A DNA stretch of 64,000 nt, from the NCBI RefSeq assembly GCF_016920785.2, contig NW_024609884.1, positions 84,560,069 to 84,624,068 of the forward strand, given 5' to 3'. This stretch comes from Ixodes scapularis (taxonomy: Eukaryota > Arthropoda > Arachnida > Ixodida > Ixodidae). This document shows, piece by piece, positions 1 through 11,262 of the stretch (the stretch's first letter is position 1; the number at the start of each line of letters is the position of its first letter). The position numbers and the translations under genes were made by a program. The notes below the pieces were generated by a model that ran no database searches, was not told where the DNA came from, and saw only the letters and a program-made list of their open reading frames with translations.

Positions 1-51
1 GTATTTTTGAATTTGTGATTATGACTGTTTTCAGCTAAAGAAGTGTTCTGA

Positions 52-56
<5 letters not shown>

Positions 57-116
<60 letters not shown>

Positions 117-122
117 ATATAT
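57..122. repeat. (TA)n microsatellite
   Basis: Almost uninterrupted TA dinucleotides with a single phase break. It is followed by a run of about 28 G at 156-183. Both are simple-sequence DNA with no coding content. Confidence 0.95.
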
Positions 123-155
123 TAGATATTGTGTGTAGTTTTATAAATATCGCTT

Positions 156-183
156 GGGGGGGGGGGGGGGGGGGGGGGGGGGG
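156..183. repeat. poly-G tract
   Basis: Uninterrupted G run of about 28 nt. Its true length is uncertain because homopolymers are poorly resolved in sequencing. A second G-rich tract lies at 457-490. Confidence 0.9.
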
Positions 184-1300
184 CTCAGAGTTTGGTGTCT
201 GGCATCTACGGCAAAACCGAAACTATCTGCTAGAGAGATGGCAACACTGATCGTCAGCCGTATGGCCCGCGACGTGACCTCACAAGGGTTCTGCGATACG
301 CGGTAGAACCAAACGACTGTAGCTCCACCCAACGTTACTAGATTACCTCAGTTGTGGAACTCCCGGGGAAGGGGTTTCTCTCCTGAATAATGAATAATGA
401 AAAGAACGTCGAGAGAACGGGATTTGCCTTGGGGCGAGCTATCCTCTCAAAAGAGGGGGGGAGGGGGGGGGGGGGGAGGAAGGGGGCCAAAGCTGCTGTG
501 TGGGTCCGGCAACCAGGTGGAAGAAATGTCAAACGGCGACCTCGGATGCGAGAACGGGCACGTCAGAGAATTTGAAAATGGCCTTCCCGGTTGTGGTCTC
601 GTGCTGCTTGATGAGCTGGACGACCCAGTGCGGTCTACTGGCTTTAGAAGGTGACTTGGATGAGGAAAACTCGTTTTGCTCCTAAATTCTAGAAGCATTC
701 TGAAACGTGACTTCTGCCCAGAAATAAAAACATGAAAAACTACGAGGGCACTAAGCTTTCTCCTATGATGTGAGAATGGGTGAGCAATACCTTTGGCCGA
801 GTTATGTTGGCGCAACGGATAGCGCGCTAGTTTCACTGTCAAGACGGCCCGGGCAGGAAATATTTTTTTTTTTCGTTTATTTTTTGTTTAATCACGTGAC
901 CAGAGTTTTTTTTTGTTTGTTTTTTGTTTACGCTTTCTTTTGCAAAAAAAAAAAAAAAAAAAACTCTGCACCTATTTCGCGTTATTTCGGCTTTAGCGAA
1001 TTTTTTTTTTTTTCGTTTGTATTTTAAGTTACCATTACCACCCTGGCTTGCGATTCCCATAGACAATTTTGTCCAGCAACCAGTTTGGGAATGACGAGGC
1101 TAAATTTGTTATAATTTTTTTTAGGTCTGAGCAGAATTTGGGCCTCGTTATCCGTCGGTCTCTGTGATAGGCTGTTCAAGTATCCTTTGGGGACGACAGG
1201 CATTTTTACACGACAGGCATTTTTAGAGAGCATGTGTGTCGACCAAAGTGAACATTGCTGAAGCGCCTCTAGTGTGATTTTGGCCGTAAATAACTGGAGA
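184..1300. other. unassigned, low-complexity-rich stretch
   Basis: No gene recognised. The open frames here are short and run through G, A or T homopolymers (for example the A run at 944-963). Nothing resembles a known protein family. Confidence 0.6.
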
Positions 1301-1379
1301 CCCCGGGCTCTGTATGTATGTCATACAGAGCCCGGGGTTCATAGCTCTGTATGAAACCTTTCTGGTTTCATACAGAGCT
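1301..1379. repeat. two adjacent perfect 16-bp hairpins
   Basis: Hairpin 1 has arms 1301-1316 and 1322-1337 with a 5-nt loop. Hairpin 2 has arms 1343-1358 and 1364-1379, also with a 5-nt loop. Every arm is a perfect 16-bp complement of its partner. The two hairpins share the core CTCTGTATG / CATACAGAG but differ on either side of it. Function is unknown; the arms are much shorter than usual microRNA precursors. Confidence 0.9.
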
Positions 1380-1510
1380 GTGAAGGCCGGAAGGGACGAA
1401 TCCTAGCTGAGTCAAACAACCGGCTTGCAAACGCAATCGTGTTGATAATAGCGCCAAGGAGTTTGTATGACTGGCGGTGTGCAAAAAGAGGGAAGTCACG
1501 GAGGATTATA

Positions 1511-1651
1511 TATGCTTATAATGCAATTAAATGCAAAGGGTGCGGGCGAGCTGGACATGAATGACGAAAAATAATCTCTGGAGAAGGGGAACAAGAGGGA
1601 CAAACAAATCTCCAAACACAGCTAGGTGACTGGTGCGCGACCGAAAAAATC
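1511..1651 (-). repeat. SINE body following the tRNA-like head
   Basis: The segment about 1562-1643 reappears inverted at about 1863-1950, sharing a block around CACCAGTCACCTAGCTGTG. A neighbouring 48-nt block at 1509-1556 recurs in direct orientation at 1805-1852 (core TATAATGCAATTAAATGC). The arrangement suggests two copies of one dispersed repeat, only one of them keeping its tRNA head. Confidence 0.55.
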
Positions 1652-1724
1652 CGCCTGGTCCGGGTATCGAACCCGGGACCTCTCCATTACAGGTGGAGCG
1701 CTCTACCAACTGAGCTAACCAGGG
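1652..1724 (-). tRNA. tRNA-Thr(UGU)-like sequence, probably a SINE head
   Basis: Read on the minus strand this folds as a 73-nt tRNA. The acceptor stem has 6 of 7 pairs (only the first pair is C-C). The D arm has GCTC/GAGC, the anticodon stem is CTCCA/TGGAG with loop CCTGTAA (anticodon UGU, threonine), and the T arm is CCGGG/CCCGG with loop TTCGATA. No CCA is encoded. Internal A and B boxes are intact. The sequence downstream of its 3' end (1651 to about 1511) recurs inverted and without a tRNA head at about 1861-1965, so this is probably the head of a tRNA-derived SINE. A functional tRNA gene is the alternative. Confidence 0.7.
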
Positions 1725-1860
1725 GTTAGACGTCAGTAGAGCAAACGGGTTTTATCAGCTGCCACCAGTCTAACACCAACAAGGGTGCAGCTTGCAATTT
1801 AAGGTTATGATTATAATGCAATTAAATGCGAACGTATAAGCGAGCTGGACACGTGCCATC

Positions 1861-1965
1861 ACGGTCGCGCACCAGTCACCTAGCTGTGTTTGGAGATTTG
1901 TGTTTGTCCTTTGTCCCTCTTGTTCACCTTGTCCAGGGATTATTTTCGTAGTCTATGCTTTTGCC
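1861..1965 (+). repeat. headless inverted copy of the SINE body
   Basis: Inverted counterpart of about 1553-1643, interrupted by small differences. It has no tRNA-like head. Together with the upstream copy it could form a long hairpin enclosing the tRNA-like sequence. Confidence 0.55.
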
Positions 1966-2273
1966 TAGTCACCTCGCGAACGGTTGGGTATATTGGCTGC
2001 AGAGATCCATTTCGCTTTGTTTTATTACCGTGATTATATTTTTATTTCTGTGTTCGTAATTTCACAGATAGAACAAAATCGCTTTTCTCGTGTGACGTCA
2101 CGGCGGGGAAACAGAAATCAATCAGAGTACCGAAACTGTAGCGACAAACCGTGCGATCGTGACCGAAAACGTCAATGCCTGTGCAACGTAAATATTGCAC
2201 AAACTGCCGTTACTTGTATTCGTATTGCATCGTGAGGGAACGACTGGGCTAGGAATAGGGAGAATGGGTGCGT

Positions 2274-2304
<31 letters not shown>

Positions 2305-4321
2305 GGGGGGAGGGGGGATTTGTTGAAGTTCGATTCAACAAATCGAGCTTCAACGAATGCGGTAGTGTTGAATTTACTCAACCAGCTATATGAGTTTTCA
2401 GATGGAGTATAGAACGGTATATACCTTCCAAGTATGAGAATCGTGTTCTGCCACTGCAGTGGTACCTCAGCTAGATTGAAAAAGCAGAATCCGCGTTGCA
2501 AAAGGAAACGTTTACGGTGACTGGAGCCGCTCCCGCACCGAATCATGTTTCACGTAAGCATAATCTTGGGTTCGATGCACGACGAGGGGTCTTCAATCAA
2601 AAAAAAATATTTTGATCACGATTATTTGCAGCGCTAAAAAATTGAAAGCCAAGCAGTGAAGACAACGGTGTTCTTATAAATGTTATATACATTTTATTTT
2701 ACACTGTTTGAATACGCTGCCGTCGTTATGTCCGTGACTTATTGGCCAATCAGGTGATCGGCAGGTTTTCAGGGGCTGAAAAATAAAAAAAGGTAAAGTT
2801 ATTAAATACACGGCGTGCAAGTGCACCAAAGTAGTTTTTTCGCGCACCAGAACTTTTTTGCGAAGGGGAACGCCAATCAACGGGCAACATATAGGACGCG
2901 CCAAGAGCACGCGGTGACGAAGCAGAAAAGCACACGGCGGCACTGGTTGAGATGTACGTCAGCGAATTTGAGGGGCCCTATCCACTTCCAGATGTAGCGT
3001 GGCGCGCATGCGCAGTTGGCGAGACATTGACTGGAGCGGAAAATGAACTCCCTAATGTAATTGTAGATAAACTCGTGACCGTATCTGAAATTTATTTTTA
3101 GGGGCGCTATCTCTAGCTGCTATACGCTGCATCAAGTTTTCGGTCACGATTTCTGACACAAAGCATTTAGAGCAAGGTACACCTTGACTTCAGGAGCAAT
3201 TTTCAGGGATGGACTCGTCCGCTGCATGACTGGACTCCTTCAAGGTTGCAGTTTCAAGGACCAGGCGGCAAATATTCTAAGTAAAACTAAAAAAAAAAAA
3301 AAAAAATTACGAGCTTGTATTATCGACACAATTCACTGGTCTTGGACATTTAGGTTTTATATCAAATAATATTCAAGCTTATTACTTGAAACACTGATTG
3401 TAAACAGAAACGGACCTGGTAAGAAATTAAATCTATGTCTCCCTCATATTGAAATAATCAACTATTCACTAGCTTGATTGAGGCCTTATGTTGTAATGAT
3501 TTCGTTGGCCGAGATAACTCCGCTGAGACCGCAGTGATTGGCTCTCTCAGTCTTCTACCTGAAAATGGACGCATGGGGTATTTTTAGGGGCATACAGGTG
3601 CTCATTTATAAAATAAATGCACGAGGCAAGCCAACCAGTTACAATTACCACAGGACCTTTTAAAGCCATTAAATCATTAGTTTCATTTGAAGGACACCTC
3701 ATTTGCTTCGGGTATCACCAAGTGTATGTTACCTCTCTTATATACGTGCTAATATGTTTAGTGTTTTTGTTTTTGTTCATATATTAAAGAGAAGTTTCCT
3801 CCCGTAACATCTCAGCAATGTTCACAAACGATAATTCTGCAAGAGTTATGGTGTATTCGCACGACGGAGTTTCTTCCCGAGAAGAATAAACGCCATCGAG
3901 TTTTGAGGTCACGTGCTCCGCGTCACGGAAGTTCGCTGATCTCCCGAGCTCGTGGCATGCTCGCGGGGACCCGAGGAGAATCTGTGACAGGTCTACAGAA
4001 TATCCGCCGTTCAGAAGGCTCAGAAGTTCTCCGGGGGGCTTTTCCGCGGAAACGGAAAAGCACCCCCCCCTTTTCCGGAAGCGCGATGGGATTCTATTTC
4101 CCATGTATTTTGTCAATAAAGGTAACGTGTGCATTATTTTTTTTTTTTACATGCCACTACTAGAAACTCGTTACATGGCACGTAAACAGCGTCTCGGTAA
4201 GTATCATGGCCCGGGCCCAAGGGGGGGGGGGGGGGGGGGGGGGGGGCACGAGCCCCGATGCCCCCCCGTAGTCTACGCCTATGGCAACGGCTACAACCAA
4301 TAACTATGAGTTGGACCAGAC
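1966..4321. other. unassigned intergenic stretch with simple repeats
   Basis: No gene recognised. Contains a (GT)n tract running into a poly-G block at about 2271-2321, an A run at 3290-3306 and a poly-G block at 4220-4246. The minus-strand open frame at 3784-4134 (116 codons) has no motif I know and is probably chance. Confidence 0.5.
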
Positions 4322-4672
4322 ATTTCATCGAACGCCGTTTCATCGAAGCCGTCTCTCAAAATTTTTTGGAACGCCGTTTCATCGAATGCCTTTCCATCGA
4401 AGTAGTTTCATTGAACGCCTTTTCATCGAATACTTTTGAAATCAGTCTTGTACAGCTCCCTTTTCGTAGTTGCGTGAGGCGGTACACTGTTCACTGTAAG
4501 TTAGATGCAGCCACAACCAAAATGTTTTAATTTTATTTTAATTATTTGAATCCGCAAATTAAAAAAAAAAAGATGTTTCATTCTACTTTCATCGCGGTAT
4601 GACTAATATTTGTTGGATGAAACGTGCACTTTTTCCATGAAACGGCGTCAACAAAACGGTGTTCGATAAAAT
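4322..4672. mobile_element. small TIR element with TTTCATCGAA arrays
   Basis: The left end holds six degenerate copies of a 14-16-nt motif around TTTCATCGAAYGCC (at about 4323, 4338, 4377, 4392, 4408 and 4423). The right end (4638-4672) carries the same motif inverted, ending GTTCGATAAAAT. The two ends are therefore inverted repeats made of short tandem units. The interior is A/T rich and non-coding. Target duplication is not clear. Superfamily is undetermined. Confidence 0.5.
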
Positions 4673-5650
4673 ATCCGGGAGCCGACTATGAAAACCCCAA
4701 AACAAGGTATAATTCACTAATGGCCTCAAACAAAGCATTTGGGCAACAACTTCAAAATACGAGACGTACCTTGCGTAACTGTTGAGAACTTCTTTGTTTC
4801 ACAACATTTGTAACAAGCGTCAATAATTCTAGTAATCAACCTCTGGGGCATATCCGCGGGTGAAAAAAAAAAAAAAGTTAGTGAGCTTGTGGCGGACAGG
4901 GGGTCTTGCAGGACCGTATGATAGGACCTATACTAAACCTGCCGTGCTTCGAAAAATGCTAGTCCAATGCATACAAGCTTGTTCAAAGGGGACGTAGCGT
5001 TGCGCATCCGTCAAAGCGCATTCAATCGCTGACAAAAAGGCGTGTTTTTTTTGTTTGTTTTTTTGCGTGCAGCGAAATACTTTTTAGTCAAGCAGCAGGC
5101 CCCCTCTTCGGCGGGTTAAGCCGGAATGACGGAGGCGTCTTGTAATCCCTTCTCCGTGTTGGCCCCTCGGGGGAGGGCGGTAAACAGGTGGCGGACGGCG
5201 GTAAAGGGGGGAAAGGAGGGCAGGAGAGGAGGAAACACAAAAAAGTGGAAAGCGCGAACTGTAAGTCGGTCTTTAAAGTCCCTAGATAAGAGCTTCCTAC
5301 AAATAGAGACATTCTTTGAAGCGCCGACTGCGTGACGGTGCAGGTTTTAGGAAGCGAATGGCGGCGCGCAGCAGAGGTTTGAACAATGCTGCCAGTTTGT
5401 TCCAGCGGAATGTGCTTTGTCATTTGTAATTGCTGCCGTTACTTCTAAAAGAAGTATCAATTGACTTTAGCCTCCCGTGGTTCGAAGCGCCATTCAGATT
5501 TCCGTTTACGAACTGTGTTTTCCATAGGGTACGGTGGAACGCCATCAAGACGCTGCGCTTTGGAACATACGTATTTTATAGAATACACTGCAGGGGGGGG
5601 GGGGGGGGGGGTGCTGCCTCGTGGCATGCGGCATCTATGAGCAGTTCCGC
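4673..5650. other. unassigned stretch
   Basis: No gene recognised. A poly-G tract lies at 5593-5611. The minus-strand frame at 5088-5423 has no recognisable motif. Confidence 0.5.
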
Positions 5651-6164
5651 AACTGATGGCGAATTCCACTGGGCGTTTTGGAGCGCGCCGAGAATCGCTA
5701 GGTTGGACATTTGAGAAAAGGTACATGGAAGTGACGTAATGCAAAGGAGGAGCGTATCCTAGCAACACTCACGTGGCGGCTCTGCCCACTTTGATGCCGC
5801 TACGTCATCGCAAACTTGACACCCGTCACCCGTTTCAGCGACGTCCGGAGCCAACCACCGACGAGCGGAAGTAGCTACGCGTTCCCTGAGGCGTCCCTAC
5901 GCGCGGGATACGGGGTAGGATTTACTACGACGCGGGGAGCAGTTCCTGCGTTTAGCGAAGGAACGGCAACCAATCCTGTGCGTCGCTGGCCGTCGCATCT
6001 GTTCTAGTACAGGTAAAAGTATTGAAAACCAATCAAAACCTTTTGGGCGTTGTTAAAACAAACCGCTTTTTTGTACCATTTTGCAATACATTTAAGAATT
6101 AATTGAAGAGAAAGTTGTTCCAATATTATGCGGGATGTACGCTACGCGCTTTCTTCAAACCAAA

Positions 6165-6305
6165 ATGTCGAACCACGAGGATACGGGTGTGCCGGGGGCA
6201 GCGGAGGGGTCGGCGGAACCAACGGGGAGCGCGCGAGTGACGGCTGCTTTAGTCAGAAACAATTTTTTTATCTTTCGAGAACTTGCTATTGCTGTGCTCA
6301 AATAA
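6165..6305 (+). CDS. 46-codon hypothetical ORF in the 3' part of Harbinger-1
   Basis: Begins MSNHEDTGVPGAAEGS and ends VLK. The start context is CAAAATG. It runs convergently to the transposase and lies between the left TIR and the transposase stop. Harbinger elements commonly encode a second Myb-like protein, so this could be a first exon or remnant of one, but no Myb motif is present in what is visible. Chance ORF is quite possible. Confidence 0.2.
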   Translation: MSNHEDTGVPGAAEGSAEPTGSARVTAALVRNNFFIFRELAIAVLK

Positions 6306-6873
6306 GAATGTTTGGCGCAACATCTGTGATAATTCTTTCAAAGTGGTCCAGTGTTTATAGGGTGGTATGCTAGTCAGAGAATATATATATATATATTTTT
6401 TTTTCCTTTCGAAATTTAACTATTGTGCTCAAATAAGACCAGAGTGTTCAACAAGATATCTGTGATATATACTTAAGATTGCCCAATTGCTTACATGGTT
6501 CCAGTCGATGCTCAGTTTTACTTCCAAGAATGAAATATTACATTCCATGTTATCACACTTTTATTCATGAGGTCACAGGTTTTTCTTTAAGAAATAAAGC
6601 AATTTTCAAAACAAACTACATGTGCACTGTCCTGAGATAACACAATCACCTAACTTTGATGAAGTACCATAAAAGAGATAATAAAATGGAGCAGAAGGCA
6701 AGACGCTTTGAAGCATTTGTAAAATGAAACAATGTCCGTGACAACAATATCCCTGGTTCAATCAGCAACTAAGAAAGCAATCTCTGCAGAAGCAAGCATT
6801 TCTTTCTAGAGGTAGTCTAAATTACTTCTGAGTTCTTTGCAGGGGCAATCCAGATGACCTGTTGGTCTGGCAA

Positions 6874-9870
6874 CTAAACCTCCGAACCGTTTCTGTCACT
6901 GTCGACTGCGTCTCGTGCCTTCTGCTCATAAAAATTAAAAAAAGGCTGTATCGATTTCACCGCGATGCACTCGACACGTATCTGGAGGCAGCACGCTGGC
7001 TGTGCGACGAACTTCACAAGGTGTAGGAGCTGAAGAGAGTATGTAGCTTGTGGACGGCCATGCCTGTGGAGCAGGAAGCGAAGTGTGCACTTTACGGCTT
7101 CCACGGGGAGGGCTTCACTGAGGGCAAGGATGTGACGGGGTCCTTGGTGGTCAGGACCTCTGTCGTGGTGGCGAGAGGTTCCCTGTCGCTGGCGGCGTCC
7201 GTGCTGGGCACCACCGCAGCGAGGGCGCTGAGGGGCTTCCCGACGGTGTCCCTGGTGGTCGGGACTACCGTCGTGGCGGCGGACCCCTTGCGTGTGGCGC
7301 TCCGCACGGGCACGTCTGCGGCGGGTTCCGAACCGGGCGACAAGGCGCTGCCTCAGAGCCTTCCCCCTGTCCGAGAGGCCGACCGGAAGGCCGACCGGAG
7401 GGCCGGCAGGAGCCAGCCTCTCGGGAGCCGACGCTGACCTCTCCGAGCTCGGCTCAGAACCGTCCGAGCTCGGCTCAGACTCCAACTCTGACTCTTCAGG
7501 GTCGGAGTCTGACTCCGGTTCTGGCTCGCTCGATGCAAGGCAGATGTTGTGGAGCACTGCACATGCCGAAATAATGGCGGTGGCTGTTGAAGGGTGGTAA
7601 TACAGAGCCCGGTGCCTTTGCAGACACCGGAATCTGTTTTTCAACAGCCCGATGCAGCGCTCCACAACAGACCTGATCGAGGAATGCGCCTTATTAAACC
7701 GGCCGCAAGCGGTGGAGGTCGCGTGGTTCCCGGGGACAGGGGTGATGAGCCAAGGCTCCAAGGGGCAGCCGCTGTCACCTGCACATGTAGAGGATGGAAC
7801 ATATTACATTCTTTACTTTTTAAAATAAAAGGCAAGAAAACAGCTGTGTGCAACTATGTCAGTTATAATGTAACTTAAGTGTGACTTAAAAGTGTGTTAA
7901 TATTTCTGCACTACAGTATCAGTTTACATTATGATTAATTAGCACCAGCTTGCCTGCAAACTCCCTGTTATTTCATGTAACTATGTGTTTTCCTGGTGGG
8001 TTGTATGGGATGTGTGCACGATTCCTTAGGGGTGCTGTGTTGTATGCAAGTGCATTATTAGGCCCTTGCATCCGACAGATAAAAGCTCTGTTGCTTTTGG
8101 GAGTGTGGCCGTGACCTTAGGCACGGGCAGAGCAGAACACGCTGGCCTTGTCTTTGGCAAGCAAGGGGATAAGGCGCCAGTTCGACGAACCTCTTTCCTT
8201 ATCCTCGGTGGAGTTGGAGATGGGGAAAAGAGAGGGGGTGGTTAGATTGGAAAGGAGTCAGGTCCTGTTGGGACACGGAGGGTCTAATGGGAGCAGCTAT
8301 ATAGGCAGACCGAAGAAGAAGGGTCAGGGAAAAGAATCCAGTGTGTGGGACAGAGACGACCCGAGGACAGATTTGGCGAGCCCCGAGTGGCCAAGGAGGA
8401 ATTGATCCCATTCCGTACAAACTGACGACCGTCAAAGCGACCAGGCGAGCCCCCAGGTATCAGTGAAAGAGCTCCAACTTTATGCAAAAACCAACCAGCA
8501 AGAGGGTACAGGCAGACAGTAACAGTGAGTGGGCCGAACCGGACAGCGACTCGCACTGCGGTCGCATGCCTTGCATAGTCTATCACTGTCGTGAGATTGG
8601 CGTAGTGTGGCTTTCGTAGCCTGCAGAGTGTGAGAGTTATGTGGACATAAACAGAGATTAATGGCCAAACTTTGGGGGTTGTCTCACTTCAAGGAGTTCC
8701 AGCCACTTTGTCTGTGTGCCTCACAACAAGCACAGTACGTGTTGTACTGTGGCTTTCAAGCAGTGGGAGCCACCGTGTGCGTAAGGAATGAATTTAGTAT
8801 GCTCACCAAGCAGGAACCGGCCGTCGCGTGGCACCTGCCCTTGCTCGAGTTGGTTTCGGAGCCAGGAAAATTGCCACACGAAGGAGTCGTGCACCGACCC
8901 GGGATACCGTGGGTCGATGCACATTATCCGGCAGTCGGCGTCACACACCTGAAAGTGAGAGAGATATTGACATGTAATTACCTGAATCCACAAGTAGTAG
9001 ATTGTACATATGGTTCACAAAGCAGTCGCAATTTCAGAACCTTTTAAGTTATTTTGTCTGACACATGCATGTCAACACACCTTCCTGGATGCAAGGTACA
9101 ACTAACTACCTTGAAACAAAAATAATGTGTTTTTTTTTTTTTTTACGGAAGCTTGCACGTTTTAACAGACAAGTATTATTTTTGGGAGAAGAGTCTCACG
9201 GCTCACATGCTACGTAGAGCACACGGTCGCGCAGTCGTGAGACCCCACAGCCCGCAGACATAAAACGGCATACTTAAACCGTATCGGCAATACGTTTTTT
9301 TTTTTTTTCTACAGATTTGGGGCGCGTTTTGACAACGTAACATGAGTGTACTTACCACCATCACGTTGAGGGCGTAGAAGTACTTGCGGCACCAGTACGC
9401 CGCCTTCGTGACGGTGGGGTCGTTCTTGGACGGGCCGACGATGGAGACCATGGTCCCGTCCACGCAACCGATGACGCCGGGTATCCTGCCGAGCAGCCTG
9501 AAGCCCTTCTCCGCGTCGAACCTCTCGCTCGGCGTCTCGGGGAAGTGGATCCAGCCACGCTGGACCCCGAGACGACGCACGATAGCGACGGACACGGCGC
9601 GGACCGCAACGCTGACTGTCTTTTGGTCCCGCGCTACGTGTTCGTCGCTCGCCACCATGCCTTGGAAGCTCCCCGTGCCGTAGAAGCGCAGTGCACACAA
9701 CACTTGAAGCTCCACAGTCATGACCGTCCACGAGGTACGCACTCTCCTCACCTCCGGTTCCTCGCGAAGTTCGTCGCACAACCACCGTACCACGATCTTG
9801 GGCAGGCGGTATTGCTTCCGAAAGATCTCCTCTGGGAGCTCGAATGCATCGCGGTGTTCCCGATACAGCC
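6874..9870 (-). CDS. Harbinger transposase (DDE_Tnp_4, HARBI1-like), three exons
   Basis: Cuts and pastes the element via a DDE nuclease. Minus-strand exons: exon 1 about 9870-9356, exon 2 8948-8807 (142 nt), exon 3 7778-6874. Introns are GT-AG: 9355-8949 (GTAAGT...CTTTCAG) and 8806-7779 (GTGAGC...GTGCAG). Joining preserves frame. Exon 1 holds VIGCVDGT (first Asp), exon 2 DPRYPGSVHDS (second Asp), exon 3 SVVERCIGLLKNRF (catalytic Glu). The C-terminal tail after LHNICL is Ser/Glu/Pro-rich and unusually long. The 5' end is unresolved: a pyrimidine tract and AG at about 9870 suggest an upstream exon. No premature stop is seen in the three exons, so the copy may be recently functional. Confidence 0.8.
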
Positions 9871-10358
9871 TTTCCGGCGAAAAAAAAAAGCTCTATTAAA
9901 GAAAAAGACGAATTGACGAGACGGCGACGCCTCGCCGCCGAAAACAAGCTGCCAATGACACCTAGTTCCGAGCAAGTACCTTTTGAAACGTACTGGGTAC
10001 AAAACGAAACGTCATTTTGTTGTCACGTCCGGTAGCCGACTCCGCCGAGTTGTGCCGACTCCGCCCACATTTTTCTAGGGAAATTACGTCACTTTTGTTT
10101 CCAACCAATCAGACGTGATGACGTCACTTCCGTGTACTAAAAAAAGGTACATGTACAATGTCGAACCTAGCTATCCAGTTGACCAGATCCGGACTGGAGC
10201 ACACGATCCGAACGGGGTCGCGCCGCCTACGGATCCCCATTTGAACATGACCACTGCTCCGGGATCGGCGGATGCCTTCCCGTCATTCAACTGCCCGGGA
10301 TTCCCCTTTCCGCCGCCACCGCGGTCGTTTCGAAGACGTTTTCGCAGTCGTGGCCCTA

Positions 10359-10787
10359 CACTCTCAAGAAAAAAGGGTGTCAAAAGGTGCACTCTTACAC
10401 CCTCTTGTCCCATATAATACACCCCCAAACTTCAATTCGACATACAGCACCCTACAGTCGAACAGACGGCCCGAAATTTTACGAGGGGCTTGATAGCCGT
10501 GTGGTACAACTTATTAAAATAGCTAATGTACGTTTTACTGAACACGAAAAAAATAATCCGGGTTTTCTTGGCCCCACTGTAAAAACTCGGAGTTCTCTAT
10601 ATGTGGTCTTTGATACGTACTTTAGCTATTTAAAATGTTGTACCACACGGCTATCAAGTCCTTCGTAAAATTTCGGGCCCTCTGTCCGACTCTAGGGCAC
10701 TGTACGTCGAATTGAAATTCTGGGGTGTATTATATGGGACGAAGGGTGTAAGAATACACCTTTTGACACCCTTTTTTCTTGAGAGTG
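10359..10787. mobile_element. long-hairpin MITE with TA target duplication
   Basis: The left arm (10359 to about 10535) is an imperfect inverted copy of the right arm (about 10613-10787). Termini are CACTCTCAAGAAAAAAGGGT and its complement, and TA dinucleotides lie immediately outside (10357-10358, 10788-10789). A 429-bp foldback element flanked by TA fits a Tc1/mariner-type non-autonomous transposon. No coding capacity. Confidence 0.75.
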
Positions 10788-11104
10788 TAACACGTGTTCG
10801 ACGCACGAGCGGCACGAATGGCTCAGGCGCTTCTAGCAAAGATTGCCGGAATGCCCGTAGCGCGAAAAATACCTTCTCTTCTCCTTCCTGGAAAACGAAC
10901 CGGCTGTCGAGCCAAGGGGCAAGCAAACGGCCATTACGAATTCTTCTGATGTCGAGACAATCTAGGAGCCCAGCCCGCGACGTGCTTCTTCTTCTTCTGA
11001 GGCGAGATCAGGCGAGATGCCCCACGAGAAAGGAAGACACGTGTGTGCGCCGAGGGCTGGCCCGGCTGGCTTCCGGTTGAATCCACCGAAATCGTGGGAG
11101 CGAC

Positions 11105-11262
11105 TTTTCTCGGATTCAGATCGAGATCTGGAGCGGTAGCTAATCCAAAACGACCAGTGAAATACGTCGGTCTCGATCCCGATCGCCCAGTGAAATAGGC
11201 TCGCTCCAGAAAAGTCGATCCCGGCGCGCTCCAAAACGACCAGTGGAATTCGCCATGAGCTA
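11105..11262. repeat. CGACCAGTGRAAT repeat cluster
   Basis: Three degenerate units (about 11139, 11184 and 11236) share CGMCCAGTGRAAT. The last unit with its flank (11218-11262) is an inverted match of 5648-5690, just outside the left end of Harbinger-1. This is a dispersed repeat rather than a gene. Confidence 0.5.

Larger units (their letters stand above)
5693..10182 (-). mobile_element. PIF/Harbinger transposon, copy 1
   Basis: About 4.5 kb. The left end (5693-5740, containing GCTAGGTTGGACATT and GGTACATGGAAGTGACGT) is an inverted match of the right end (about 10124-10182, containing GTCGAACCTAGC). The element carries a three-exon transposase on the minus strand. The right-end region recurs at about 30930-31140, next to a second transposase copy, which confirms it as element sequence. 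Exact termini and target duplication could not be fixed; Harbinger elements usually duplicate 3 bp. Confidence 0.75.

Noticed and set aside
7048..7600. plus-strand ORFs over the Harbinger transposase
   Set aside because: They are antisense to exon 3, whose Ser/Glu/Pro-rich GC-biased codons keep other frames open.
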